From Entrophospora sp. SA101 (Eukaryota > Glomeromycota > Glomeromycetes > Entrophosporales > Entrophosporaceae), in NCBI GenBank assembly GCA_958430865.1, contig CAUDNR010004522.1:84161-148160 (forward strand): a stretch of DNA of 64,000 bases, written 5' to 3'. Position 1 is the stretch's first letter. Each line of letters starts with the position of its first letter. This document shows positions 35,318 to 47,790 of this stretch, in pieces. The notes under the pieces were generated by a model. That model was not told where the DNA came from, did no database searches, and worked only from the letters and a program-made list of their open reading frames with translations. The position numbers and the translations under genes were made by a program.

Positions 35318-37190
35318 TTTCGGGGGGTTTTAATTAAAGACTTTTTTTTTTGAAGGGTTAAATTTTGGTTTTTTTTAATAAGAAAAAAGAAATTATCGAT
35401 ACAAAAAATTACTGTATCCTTTCTATTATCGTCCGAAATGTGATATAAAGTTCACCCCCAAATGATTAATGAAAATCAATCTAGTCGATTATGGGTATAA
35501 AACCCTAATTTAATAATAGTAACAATTTTCTTGACTTAACATATGACTAATAGTTTAGTCAAGTGTCTCATTAGGGTCACGCACTAAGCCCTTATGAATG
35601 CATTAATTTTGTGAAGGAATGTAAGTACTTTTGACTTGGATTTGGAATAATTTTGACTTTTGACATCAGCAAAACAATTTGATTAACTCAAGAAACTATA
35701 CGAACATTTATAAGATTACAGAATAACCTTTTATGGGACAGGGTCTAAAAATTGATATATCCATCTACATTAGTTCTTCTATATAAGTAAATAAATAAAC
35801 AAATGAATTTTTTGTAAAACAATTGATAAGAATTCTTTTTCTTTTTCTTTTAATATTAATCTTGTGAAAATCAAAATCACGAATAACCGATTTTGGAACC
35901 AAACTTGAAACAAGGGCTTCAGCAAACAGGTTTCAATTTACCTTGGCAAAATATGTAATAATAGTAATGCGGATCAAAATGTCGAGGACATATTAAATAA
36001 TTTAAAATTTTTTTTCTTTTTTTTAAGTTTCATAAAAAATCCCATAAATTATTAATAATACGAACTGAGGGCCTTTTTTATGGCTCTATATTTGCGAAAT
36101 AGCATAACTGATAACATTTTTCTTCTGATTATGTAAAGGCGGTGACCTTTTCATTTCTATTAATGCGAATCTATGGTGAGGCGGTCACAGAAAGTTTTTT
36201 TAAAGTACTTTCGAATCATGGTCACATTTAATAGAATTACTATTACTATGAATGCGCTGATTTTGGAAGATTTGTACAACGTAAATAAGGAAAGCTTTTT
36301 TTCATATGAAACTAGTTATTTATTTATTGTATAAACAAACAAACACAGATCGTTCTATTCACAGGGTTACGAGGTAATGATTCTCCAGATAGACAAGAAT
36401 TTAAATAGAAAAAATAGTAAGTAAAAAGTTACATGCCAACTTTCCGTTTTATAATATATTAAAAAAAAGAATTTTTTTCTAAAAAACCATTAAAGATATA
36501 CTTGAAACTTTTCGACGTTTAAAAGGATTAAATACTAAAATTTCCGATATAATGATAAACAATTGGATAAGTTAAATCTTAGATTCAGTTAATTAATATT
36601 TAGTTAATATAAGAGCCAAAGAATGAAATGTTAATGTATTTGAGGATTTCATAGTATGCTTTGATGTTTACAAAAGATAATTTTACCACCGATGACTTAT
36701 TGCAAACATCATTAATATTAGTACTAAAGATGTGGCTAAGGAAGGCTCTGGGAAAATTTTAAATCCACATTAAATTATATCGTTACAAACAATCAGGAAG
36801 TGTTGCTGACCAAACGGATTATTATTATTATCAATTTATCGCCACGATTTAGCAAATTGAGTTAATATTAAACCCAATATTCGAGTTTTCTTCCAAAGTT
36901 AAAGTTCGAGCATTGCGTAACGCAGGACTATAATCATTAGTTCCACAAGCTGGGCAAATAAATCATATTACTTACTGGATGATGGCTAACTTGTTCCGAC
37001 ACATACCTAAATGATTTATCTGGATGACTATGACAACGATATGAAAAATTATAGATAGCAAGTAGCCAACCTCCAAATTTACGTCAAATTTTATTATGAT
37101 CATAACAATTTCTGCCTCAACATATTTTTTGTTACTTTGCATTGTGTTAATTTTAAGTCAAAAAGATTGAATTCTCTTTTTTGGAGGAAA
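35318..37190. other. Gene-poor stretch
   Basis: No ORF of note on either strand. The only structure is the minisatellite that begins near 37190. Confidence 0.5.
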
Positions 37191-37427
37191 TTATCTGTCA
37201 TCAAGTTCATCATTAAACAATCCAGATGTACTGCAATCGTCAAATTCATCATTAAACAATCCAGATGTACTGCAATCGTCAAATTCATCATTAAACAGTT
37301 CAGATGTATCGCGATCGTCAAATTCATCATCATTATTAAACAGTCCGGATGGATCACAATCTGTTCTATTCATTGTTAATTTATTATCAAAATAACTTGA
37401 CAATTTTTTATAATGGTAAGGTAACAT
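37191..37427 (-). CDS. Acidic tandem-repeat ORF, 78 aa
   Basis: Minus-strand ORF with four copies of a 13-residue unit (SGLFNDEFDDCST-like) encoded by a 39-45 base minisatellite at about 37205-37360. The repeat stays in frame and its units differ mainly by single substitutions. There is no signal peptide or domain. It could be an exon of a larger gene or a chance ORF over a satellite. Confidence 0.35.
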   Translation of the reverse strand: MLPYHYKKLSSYFDNKLTMNRTDCDPSGLFNNDDEFDDRDTSELFNDEFDDCSTSGLFNDEFDDCSTSGLFNDELDDR

Positions 37428-40056
37428 CTAGGAAAGCAAAAGATCGAACGACTATATTAAATAGAAAGGACACCACTACAGTGAAATAATGTCATCCATA
37501 TATACACGACAAAGGGAGAAAAAAATACAATTAAATATTTCAACAAAATTCCACATATCTGTTTCTGAATCGATATTTTTCAAAATGTATAATTCACATT
37601 TTGTTCAGAAGTAATATATACATGAAAATGAGTCATTTTTAATAAGGTGATTTTTTTTAATTATATAGGATTTTAATAAAGATTTTTTTTAATCATCTTA
37701 ATTTATAAGGGATTTTATTTTTTATCAAGCATTATTAAATTGTTTTGAAATCGGATAAATAATCTATTCGATTTTTGTTTGGGAAATTTACATTGTTGTA
37801 TTTTACGATTTCAATTGTTTTGTTTTATTATTCACGTGCATTAAGAAATAATTTTATTAGTAATTTTATATTAATATCACATGAATTCGTTGAGCTAATA
37901 GATATTTGATGGTGAGGTAATTTTAATTTTAAAAATCATGTTTTTATAGTCACGCGCTGTAATCGTATAGAAAAATTCCCATAAAAAATGCGATCAAAAG
38001 ATAAATATATTTAATAAAAAAAGCGACTATAACTATTTGACCGTATCAAACAATAGCCGAAATTTGGGTATTCATAATGATACTATCATAAATGCACATT
38101 ATAATTAGTCACTAATAGTAGCGCCTAGAGGAACAATCTTTCTAGACAGGCAGGTACCGCTCTGTTCATTATTATTAATATATAGTAAATAGGTCAAGTT
38201 TTTAGATTACAGCGAGTTTTTTTTTCTTGCTAAATAAAAACAATTTTTTTATATATAACAAAAACATTGAAAAAAATCGCTAATAGTTAAACTTTATAAC
38301 AAATGGGTTGGAGCAAAAAGCTCTCTATAACTTTATTATAGAAGATTTAAACAATAAAATTATAAAGTTTTGTTTAATTTTATTATGAGAAAAAATTTAC
38401 CATAGTTTAAAGTTTATTTATAAAAATTTCCAAATTAATAGAAAATTCTTAAAATATATTCTCAACATTTACGTGTTGAATACTAAACCAACAGCCACGG
38501 GACACCATAATGATTGATGTTTGGTTAAATATCAGTCAAGGTGTTTTTTAGCCGAACTTTGTGGATAGAAAGCCGTATAATTCTTGATGGCCAATCACTG
38601 AATGATAATACTGTAAAAAATTCTTGGTGAAATCACCTTATCTTCTTCCGCTGTACAAGGTTTTAAAGACATTTGTAAGAATCAATGCAGTGGATGCTCG
38701 GGCAAGGAGGGAGACACAGAAAATAAGATGTAAATTATGACTCTATACATACACCCTTGTGTCAATTACTGGATTTCATCAAAGATCCGTTAATATTGGA
38801 ACTGATAGTCTCCGTGATTTTATATGCAAGAATCAAATTTGCTGGTTTCAGGCACACATCAAGAAAAGAGTTTTGAGAACAAGCTTCTATACGACAGCAG
38901 ATAGCTTTTAAAATTGAAAGTCATCGTTTGGCCTGATAATGCTGTACGCGGAAAGAGATTTGATTGTAGTTAACGTTAGCATTGGCGTCGCAAAGCCAAA
39001 GAATGCATCAAATTGGATAAATGAGTATGGGTTTGACAATGATGGTATCTAACTCTGTGGGCATTCAAATTACCTCATTATATTTTAAATCTCTTTTTGA
39101 TTTCGTGACATCAATAACAGTTTGTATATAACAAACCTTTTGACAAAGTCTCAGGTGGCTCAAGAAGGACAGTCGTTTCATATGGCGACGGATGCTTTTG
39201 AATTGCTGTTTGATAAATTTTTTTAATAACAAATAAATAAGTTTTTTATTAATTTACAAATTTATTATAAATATAGGAATCGGATATGGTTGGGTTGCTT
39301 GCTTTTTGGAAGCAATAAAAGCAATAATTGTATCAAAGAGAAAAGACAATATATATTATTTATATACATGTATTTATTGCATATATGTAATTTTTTTTTT
39401 ATTTTGAACTATAAACAAGAATGAAAATTATGTAAAAAAAGAATAAAAATATATATATTATAAAGCAAAAAAAAAATAATTTTGTACAAAGAAATTAAAC
39501 TTTCATAATTATTATATTTATATATATATGTATATATATTATTATTATTTATATATATGTATATATATTATTATTATTATTTATAATTAAATTTCTCCCT
39601 CATAAATAGTATTAAATATTTCTTAATTTTTTTTTTAATTTTATTTTAGTTTTTTTTTTGTTTTTTTTTTTTATAATTTTTAAAGTTTAATTATTCAGGA
39701 AAAAAAATGGGAGAAATTTAAAATTTTTTAACTATATACACAGAATTTAAAAATAAATTTCCCTCATAGATATTTTGTAAATTCTTAATTGTTGAAAATT
39801 TAATTATAATTATTATGACGATTAAATAATTGGTTGGTTGTAGCGATTAAATTATTACGATTAATTATTATTATGACGATTAAATAATTATTATAATAAT
39901 TTTTGACGATAGTTAATGATGATTTTGATTTGAAATATTATAAATAAAAAAATAAATTCTGCAATTTAAATTTAAAATTAAAATTAATCTAAAAAAAAAA
40001 AAATAAAAACACCTCAACGAATAAATAAAAAAATAATGTTGTATAAGATGCACATC
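37428..40056. other. Gene-poor stretch downstream of the CSL gene
   Basis: AT-rich, with ATAT/ATT microsatellites at 39510-39590. Around 38640-39220 the base composition is more balanced and short coding-like pieces appear on the plus strand (for example VVNVSIGVAKPKNASNW), but stops break them. I looked here for a further CSL exon encoding an IPT domain and found none. Confidence 0.45.
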
Positions 40057-43000
40057 TTAGAATGTGTAGGTTGCACAGTCTGTTCCAACTATAGTCCAAA
40101 CCGCTGCATCTGTTACGTCTTCTGTCCATAATGCACCTGAATTTTTATTGGTATTAGATGCTAGTCTTGCTAAATCTACCTCACTAGCTACTCCACTTAA
40201 ACTATTGACTCTCCTCCTTTTGTTTGAATTGGTTGATGATGGTCGCATTACGGCAGCAGGAGAAGACACACGTCTTTTACGTCCAACTTTAATATTCTCA
40301 GTTAAGACATCAGCAGCAGCACCGGACCAGGCAGGCGGTGAAATGTCGTTTATGGTGGTAGATGCAGATGTAGGAGTGGGGGTGGAGGTTGTTGAAATGA
40401 TGATCTGTCGACCATCGTTTGCACGTTGCATTCCAACAACGTCACCAAGACAAGCAAGATAAGTACCTGGACCAGAAGGATAAATTGATGATGATGTTGT
40501 TGTTGTTGTTGTTGTTACTGCTGCTGCTGACAAAGTAGCATCTTTAATCTGGAATGCTACTTTATGAAGTTGAGATACTGGGTCCCCAATAGCCTCTTCA
40601 TTATTATCAACAATTCCGCCACCAACTACCATACTACCTTTGTCTACCTTGCGAATGATCATTACAGGGCTAGTCATACCGGTTGTCAAGCATTGTAAAA
40701 CAACTGGTTGATTGTAGTGGATTGGTATTGGAGCATTAGGATCAGATTTTAAGGCAGATGGAGGAGGACGGGGGAAAGCTTGTTGTTGTTGGTTATTGTT
40801 ATTATGATTGTTATGATGGTGGTGGTGATTATCATCTTTACCCTTAGTATAATTAGGGTCAACTATCCAAATAATAAATGGATCCCAACTTCCAGTACGA
40901 GCAACAAAACAAGGTTGTTGTGGTGGTTGAATTGATTGTGTTTCTCCATTATTATTGTTGTTGTTGTTATTGTTCAACATGTTATTATCCTTGTTGTTGT
41001 TGTTGTTATTATTTATGCCACTATTACCATTAGGATAATTACAAGAACCAGAAGTTTGATTAGCATTTTGTTGTGTAGAAACGCCAAGATATTTTGTTGA
41101 GACTGTTTGAGATCGAATACGGTTGAACAATGAAACAGTAGAACCATGGTGAATGCATAATTCCATATTTTTTGCACTTTGTCTTTTCTTACTTGGTTTA
41201 CTGATGACTTTAATTGGTTTACTGGCAAAAGTGCCAATATTATCACCCATTGGACTTTGAATGTTAACCAAGACTTCGACTTTCTTTCTTTTTTCATCAG
41301 CATCACTAATATACAAATGCTTCGAAACGCATTTTCCACTGAAATTCATTTCTGAACAAGTTGATGTAGGATCAAGTGAATTTCCTGATGGGCTAATCCA
41401 TTCAAGAATACCTTGTTGATTTGTTTGTTCCCCTGATATGCCAACAGTAATCTTTGGAGGGCTAAACGAAGTAGTAGTAGTAGCAGCAGCAGCAGCATTA
41501 GTAGTATTAGTTGGTGACGCAGACAATGTATTATTGTTGTTGTTGTTATGTGATGGACACCACCAATTGGAACCCAAGATCATTGTCGTAGGTGGTGGGC
41601 ATAAGAATCTTTTTTCAGTTCCATAAGACTTTTGTGCTACCTTTGAAGTTAAGATCATCACTTTCTTTTCTCCAGAAGTAGAGGAGTATTGATGAACATT
41701 ATTTGGTCTCATTACATTATCAGTTATTAAATTTTGATGCTGGTGATGATGGTGATGGTGACGATGTGTAGCGGCAGCAGATTTACTAGTAGGTACGGTC
41801 GTAATGGGTGAAAGAGCAGCAGCGTTATTATTATTATTATTGCCATTTGTAGCTATTCCATTTAAATTGTTGTTATTTTCGGGTTCAGCTTTTGCAGCAT
41901 TAATTAACTTTTTACTTTTTATGAAATCATTACCAATTCTTTTTCTTTTGTTAAGATTATTAGTATTATTGCCATTATTTCTACTAATTCTATTATCGTC
42001 GTCATCTTCTTCCTCTTTGATTGATTGAACAATGGATAATGATGGAGAGGTAGGAGATGAGGGAGAAGTAGTTGTGAATGTGGCATGAGAATCGGATGAA
42101 AGAACTGGAGTAAGTGGTTGTGATTTCAAACATGGCGGATTGGACAAAGTTCTACATTTACTACGTCGTCTTTTATTATTCTTCTGATCATCAGTAAAAG
42201 CAACAACAGGTGAACAATTGGTGACGTTGGCGATGATTTCGGTGGTAGTTGCGTTGTATGGTGATGATGGTAATGATGATGTAGTTGATATTGAGTTAGG
42301 ATTACAATATTCGCTTGCATTAAAATTATTATTTTGATTAGAAGAATATTGATTGGGATGTTGTTGATCAAATGACGACGGTGAAGATTTAATGTAGTAA
42401 GAATGAGCTGATGATGAGGAGATGTGAGGAGTAGTAAAATAGTCAAATTTTAAACTTGCTTCAGTTGGAGAGTTTGTAAAAATTGGTGCAAAGGCAGGTT
42501 GATTGTTAGGATGAAGATGATGATTTTGAGAAATGTTGATTGCACTAGGTGGAATTGTTTGAGGATCATTTTCGATCTTCAATACATTATAAATGGTATT
42601 ATTATTATTATAATTATAATTATTATTAGTATCAATTCCTGTATTAGTAGTGGTCGTAGCAGCAGTAATGGTATTATTATTTTCATAATTTGGTAGACCT
42701 TGATAAGAGGAAAGTGTAGGAATGTAAGAGAGACCATCATTGATCAATTGATGATTAATGTTATTAAGATGATTTTCCTCGTTGATCTTTTGGTTAAAGT
42801 GATCAGTGAGCGTACTAAAATATAAAGGAGAAGATGGTGCAGTGTTAGGCACAGGTGAGGGAGTTCTAGTGGAGTTATTGTCACCGAAAGTCAAATCACA
42901 ACTATCATTCGTAGTAGTTGAAGTTGGCATTTCATTATAATTGTAAAAATCATCAGGATTTGCTGCCGAGTAAGAAGGCATCGTGGCGACATTTAAAGGC

Positions 43001-43845
43001 GTCAATATAGGTTTTGTTCGATTATTATTATTACCATTGCTGCTATTTCTATTTGTATTTTTATTATTATTATTGTCTGATATATTAGATCTATTGTCAA
43101 TGGTCTCGTTATTATTATTGCTATCATTGCTATTATTGTTATTAATGTTGACGTTTAACTTTTGTTGATCCAATTGGGTATTGAATTGAAAGAGATCAAA
43201 ATTTGATAAAGCGTTGGAATCCAAGGTGATGTATGGATTATATAAAGCAGAATCATTATAACCATAAATGGCAGATGCATCAGTAGCAGCAGTGACAGCG
43301 ATATCATTTTGTTGAACAGATTGTAAATTTCCAGAATTTATGATCAAATCAAAATCAACGACGTTGTTTGAAGTATTATCAATAACGGTAGCATCAGTAT
43401 TAGAATCACCGGTTGTTGCAGTAGATATTGTCGTTGTTGCTGGATAGCTGTTAATAGTCGATGATAAAGATGAAGACGGTGGTATTATTGGTGAATTTGA
43501 AGAAGAACAAGACGATGATAGTGATGATGTCGTCGACACATATGGTTGATATAATTTTGCAACGAAAGCAGCAGCAGCAAGTTTTTCATTTATGAAAGGT
43601 TGTATATAAGAATAATCGAATGATTGCTCTTGCTGCTGTTGTTTAACACAAATATTGTTATTGGCGTTATTGTTGTTACAGTTATCGTCAGTTTGATGAA
43701 GATGATAAGAATAGTCACTATTGTAAAATGGAGATACCATATCAACAGCGTGAGATATTGATAAGTTGTAATTATTATTGCTATTATTATTATTATTGCT
43801 GGCACTGTTGAAAGTTTCAGAGGTGAGGAAGGGTGACTGTACCAT
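40057..43845 (-). CDS. CSL (CBF1/Su(H)/LAG-1) family transcription factor, 1262 aa
   Basis: Single-exon gene for a sequence-specific DNA-binding protein of the RBP-J family. The first ~720 residues are Asn/Ser/Thr-rich with a His run near 695-701. The LAG1-type DNA-binding domain spans about 726-880 (KSYGTEKRFLCPPP, SGKCVSKHLYISDADEKRK), and its hallmark KPSKKRQSAKN segment is at about 883-893. The beta-trefoil domain follows at about 895-1260 (NRIRSQTVSTKYL, WDPFIIWIVD, GDPVSQLHKVAFQIKD), with Asn and His/Gln inserts. The last residues VWTIVGTDCATYTF match the end of the beta-trefoil; the C-terminal IPT/TIG domain usual in the family is missing. Two nuclear-localisation-like basic clusters occur (NKRRRSK, GRKRRV). 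The long N-terminal extension recalls fungal Cbf12-type members. Start is the only ATG upstream, after a T run. Confidence 0.9.
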   Translation of the reverse strand: MVQSPFLTSETFNSASNNNNNSNNNYNLSISHAVDMVSPFYNSDYSYHLHQTDDNCNNNNANNNICVKQQQQEQSFDYSYIQPFINEKLAAAAFVAKLYQPYVSTTSSLSSSCSSSNSPIIPPSSSLSSTINSYPATTTISTATTGDSNTDATVIDNTSNNVVDFDLIINSGNLQSVQQNDIAVTAATDASAIYGYNDSALYNPYITLDSNALSNFDLFQFNTQLDQQKLNVNINNNNSNDSNNNNETIDNRSNISDNNNNKNTNRNSSNGNNNNRTKPILTPLNVATMPSYSAANPDDFYNYNEMPTSTTTNDSCDLTFGDNNSTRTPSPVPNTAPSSPLYFSTLTDHFNQKINEENHLNNINHQLINDGLSYIPTLSSYQGLPNYENNNTITAATTTTNTGIDTNNNYNYNNNNTIYNVLKIENDPQTIPPSAINISQNHHLHPNNQPAFAPIFTNSPTEASLKFDYFTTPHISSSSAHSYYIKSSPSSFDQQHPNQYSSNQNNNFNASEYCNPNSISTTSSLPSSPYNATTTEIIANVTNCSPVVAFTDDQKNNKRRRSKCRTLSNPPCLKSQPLTPVLSSDSHATFTTTSPSSPTSPSLSIVQSIKEEEDDDDNRISRNNGNNTNNLNKRKRIGNDFIKSKKLINAAKAEPENNNNLNGIATNGNNNNNNAAALSPITTVPTSKSAAATHRHHHHHHQHQNLITDNVMRPNNVHQYSSTSGEKKVMILTSKVAQKSYGTEKRFLCPPPTTMILGSNWWCPSHNNNNNNTLSASPTNTTNAAAAATTTTSFSPPKITVGISGEQTNQQGILEWISPSGNSLDPTSTCSEMNFSGKCVSKHLYISDADEKRKKVEVLVNIQSPMGDNIGTFASKPIKVISKPSKKRQSAKNMELCIHHGSTVSLFNRIRSQTVSTKYLGVSTQQNANQTSGSCNYPNGNSGINNNNNNNKDNNMLNNNNNNNNNGETQSIQPPQQPCFVARTGSWDPFIIWIVDPNYTKGKDDNHHHHHNNHNNNNQQQQAFPRPPPSALKSDPNAPIPIHYNQPVVLQCLTTGMTSPVMIIRKVDKGSMVVGGGIVDNNEEAIGDPVSQLHKVAFQIKDATLSAAAVTTTTTTTSSSIYPSGPGTYLACLGDVVGMQRANDGRQIIISTTSTPTPTSASTTINDISPPAWSGAAADVLTENIKVGRKRRVSSPAAVMRPSSTNSNKRRRVNSLSGVASEVDLARLASNTNKNSGALWTEDVTDAAVWTIVGTDCATYTF

Positions 43846-44925
43846 TTTTTTTTTTTTGTTTCTTTAAAAAAATTCTAAAATCAAGAGATGATAATTCTAT
43901 TTTCTTTTAAATAAAAAAATTATATATTAGAATGACAAAATAATTTTATAATTTGATAAAGTTTAATTATAATTATATTAATAATTATATATTTGAAGAA
44001 AAAAAGAAGTGTTAAAAAAAAAAGCTAATAAATATTAATTTTTTTATTATTAATTTATTTATTTTTTTGTAAAAGTATTTTTTTTTGAAAAAAGCAAGAG
44101 AAATATATAATATATATACTTTACGATATATTTATTATATTAATATGTAATTTATATATATAATTGATAAGGTTATTATTGTTTTAAAAATTATTTAAAT
44201 AATAATATTTTTAAAGTATATCAATATAAATAAATAAATTATATTATAAATTGTATAAATTATTGGGGGTTTCCAAAAAGATTTGGGCTCTCATTTGAAG
44301 AGTGATGATTAAAAAGTGATTTGTGATATAATTGGGTGATATGTAAAAGTGATGTTTTGAAATAAATAAATAATAAAGTGCCAAGAATGATGTAATTAGC
44401 CTACCGTTGATTTTAGTAGAGAAAATAATATTTATTGGTTAAAAATTATTTTATTATCTTCTATTATTAGAGGATAGAGAAATTTATTCGTTAAAGGTTT
44501 TTATTATTTTATAAGTGTATTTTTCTGTGGAGTATTTTTCAGTTTTTTTTTTTTTGATTTTTTGTTTTGAGAAAAATTGCGAGTATTTATGGAAAAAAAA
44601 AAAGGGGGCACTAAACAATTTTGTCGTTTTGTGTATGGGTAATTAAATATAATAAAAATATAAATATATGATGAATTAAAATATTGATTTTTTGGATTAA
44701 AGAAAGGAAAAGAAAAAAATATATTTGATGACGAATTATTTTGTTATTAGTTTCAGATGATGATGATTATACGAATATATACACACAGTATAAGATAAAA
44801 ATTAATTTTGATCAATTATTCGTTAATTTCAAAATTAAAGTTATAAAACATTAATTATTGTATTGTGATGAAGAAAAAGGAAAAAATATCGTCAAAGGGT
44901 TAATATTTTTTAAAAAAAATAAAGA
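43846..44925. other. Upstream region of the CSL gene
   Basis: Very AT-rich with A and T runs, presumably promoter and 5' leader. A slightly GC-richer block GGGGGCACTAAAC lies at about 44604. No ORF seen. Confidence 0.5.
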
Positions 44926-45156
44926 ACTGAAAACCTAATTTTATTTAATAAAAGAGTGGAATTGAGCTATGGCGATGCCATGGATCAGTAGGTCTGGACC
45001 GCCATATCCATTCAAGGTGGCAGGTCACAGTTTTGGGTAGTGGGTCACACCACTATCCACGACTGAATCAAACATTGTACGATTAACCCATTCCAAGAAT
45101 GGCATGATCATCATAAAATGTTTGGTCAGACCTCACTCAGCAAAAAAAAAAAAAAA
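44926..45156 (+). mobile_element. SINE-like retroposon, copy B
   Basis: Same body as 31104-31320, followed by a 15-base A run and then TAA repeats. It lies about 1.1 kb upstream of the CSL start codon, pointing away from it. Only the A-rich tail differs clearly from copy A. Confidence 0.75.
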
Positions 45157-45639
45157 TAATAATAATAATAATTAATATAATCCAAATTTGGAAATCAATT
45201 CTGGAAAAAATTAGAACCTCCATCTTGATAAATTCATATATGTTACAAACGTGATACTTCCATGCATGTTAAATTTTATTTTATTTTAAAAAACACCTAT
45301 AATAGTTGAAATAAATTCCTCTGAATATATACTCTGAGGATCACTGCGAAGTTTACAAGATATAAGAAATTACTAGTCAAAGAAAATTTCATTTTTTAAG
45401 TATATTTTAAGTATATTTTAAGTTCACTTTTCACTTTTTTACTTCAATAATGTTTAAGATGATAAAACCAAAAATAGTAACACCTGTCAATGAATGTCCT
45501 TAACAAAGGCGGATTACTGCATGCTCTATTTTAAAAAAGATATTAGTTGAAAAAATGTGAAAAACATATCAGATGAAACATATTAAATAGATAAAATAAA
45601 GGATCACAAAATTATTTACAACAATAATAAGCTGTAAGA
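45157..45639. other. Intergenic, nothing recognised
   Basis: AT-rich; three AAGTATATTTT-like units near 45400-45422. Confidence 0.4.
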
Positions 45640-45689
45640 AAATTATATATTTATACTCATTTATTAATCACTTTATTTGTACATAATTT

Positions 45690-46125
45690 GTTGTTTATTC
45701 ATTAACAACTAAATATTTATTATAGATATAAGAAAATTCAAATTTATTTTCTCGATAATTCATATATATATATATCCATCCATTAATCCTATTTGTTATG
45801 AATGTAAGAAAATTCAAATTTATTATATATATATTCATCCATTAATTCCATTTATTATGAACATAAAAAATTCAAATTTATTAAATTTATATATTCATCC
45901 ATTAATTATAGGTGTAAGGAAATTCAAATTTATTATATATTTTTCTATTTATTATGAACATAAGAAAATTCACATTTATTAAATTTATTATATATTCTCC
46001 ATTAATTATAGATGTAAGAAAATTCAAATTTATTATATATTCACCCATTAATTCCATTTATTATGAACATAAGAAAAATTCAAATTCATTATATATTCAT
46101 CTGTTAATTATAGATGACTTTTTCA
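45690..46125. repeat. Degenerate minisatellite, units of about 55-75 bp
   Basis: At least six units built from AAGAAAATTCAAATTTATTA and CATCCATTAATT blocks, some with an added CCATTTATTATGAACAT block. Frames that stay open across it are repeat-driven. Confidence 0.7.
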
Positions 46126-46487
46126 ATATTTTACATATATATATATATATACTATTAATGTACTATTTATATTTATAAAAACAATTTAGATGAATCAAAC
46201 TTCATACTTAAAGGCTATTGGCACATGACAAGATATGAGGATTATTTCTGTTTTCTAGCATGAATTATAATACATTTAGATTTCCCTCTGATCTCTTCGG
46301 AACTAAGTTTTAACTTAATACTATGTGTGAGTAAAGTTTCAGTCTCCATATAACAATACTAATATATATAAATTATAGGTTCTTATCATATCAGTATGTG
46401 CCATTCTACTATGAATATACAATGTTATAAAACAATATAGAGCCTAAAGAAGAAATCACATTTACATTATTTATCTGCCATTATTAA

Positions 46488-46630
46488 GGTTGCTTGCCGA
46501 AACCTCTTAATGGCTGCCAAAACTTTGCCAATTGTCAAAACTCCCAAATGCGAAACTCTGCCGAAACAATTAGCGTGTAACCTGCCGAAACTCTACCAAT
46601 TGATTTCTGGAGGAATTTTGGCAAGCAACC
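46488..46630. mobile_element. MITE (143 bp)
   Basis: Ends GGTTGCTTGCC and GGCAAGCAACC, with internal repeats of GCCGAAACTCT type. Short flanks show no convincing target duplication. Confidence 0.65.
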
Positions 46631-47790
46631 ATAGTCATTATACAATTTAAATTTCTAAGATTGGGAAATGCATATATTGATCGATTTGTGAGTTAGGATT
46701 AGAATATCTGTCAAAATTTTTTTTTAGCTAATCAATGAAGAAGGTGTTCAGTTCTTAATATATGTGAATCAATGGTAAGGCTGAACTTGAGTAACGTAAA
46801 GTGATATTTATTCCTTTATTTTTGTTGGAGTAATGGCTAATCCATGAAGATAAATAGAAGTTCAAGAGTGGGTGCAGTTTATTTTATTTGGTCTTGCATT
46901 ATTATAGGACCCCTGAATATGCTGTGGTGCAACTAAGTGAACTCTTCTATAGTACGGGTCACAATAACTTTGGAGCTTGATTGCTTATCTGAGAAAAACT
47001 GATGGCTTTAGGCTAGAAACTACTTGGCAGTCCTGGTATGCACTCGGCTTATTTAGAATTAAATTTCTTAATTTATAATCTAATAGCAACTAATGTCCTG
47101 GTTGAACAAGTTTTTTTCTACATACACAGACTTAAGTACTCTAAGACATTGTAGTTTAGAGCCTGAGACAATAGAAGTTTGAATGCGCTTAAAAAGGTTT
47201 GTGGAGGCGATGAATTTCATATATGAATTGAAAAACGTCCTTAGGTTCCTATTCGAATAAGGATTATTCGAATTATTTATTTCATTCGTTATGAATTCGA
47301 ATATTCGAATTACATTGAAATTTTGTTCGAATAAAACGAATGGTTCGAATTAATGTTAAGATTAACGTTTGTAGAAACTCTGAGCGTACAAATTTTTGTG
47401 GTACATCTATAAATATGTAACGATCGGACCTATAACTGACCAGCTGCATCAATTATGGTCTCACATTCTAATTTTTGGTAGGAAATGGATCTTCACTACC
47501 ATGATATTATAGACTATGTATGTATTTAGAATAGGGATGNNNNNNNNNNAATGAAATCGTAGCTTTGTGGAGAAAGGTCTTAGCTTCAAAATCATGTTTT
47601 GTTTTTTTGGTGTTACATTTCCATTTTTGGTATACTAAAGGATATACAAGACCAATAAAAAGTTGTGGGACTAGGTGTCCTGCACTATAGTAAAATGAAA
47701 TGATTAAACTATGGTAAAGTTAATATGAAAATATAACATCATGATTTAGATAGAAATTTTTTAGTAAAGAAATAAGAAAGGGGAATATTA
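46631..47790. other. Intergenic with transposon-end debris and an assembly gap
   Basis: At 47240-47350 many TTCGAAT palindromes cluster as in hAT subterminal regions, but no element body is seen before the N run. The rest is featureless. Confidence 0.4.
47540..47549. other. Assembly gap (10 N)
   Basis: Ten Ns; size and content of the missing sequence unknown. Confidence 0.98.

Noticed and set aside
35500..35575. ACCCTAA / TTAGGGT pieces as an internal telomere repeat
   Set aside because: Only single isolated units occur on each side, with no tandem array.
40148..43168. Plus-strand ORFs over the CSL gene
   Set aside because: They are hydrophobic or repetitive shadows of Asn/Ser/Thr codon runs on the coding strand.
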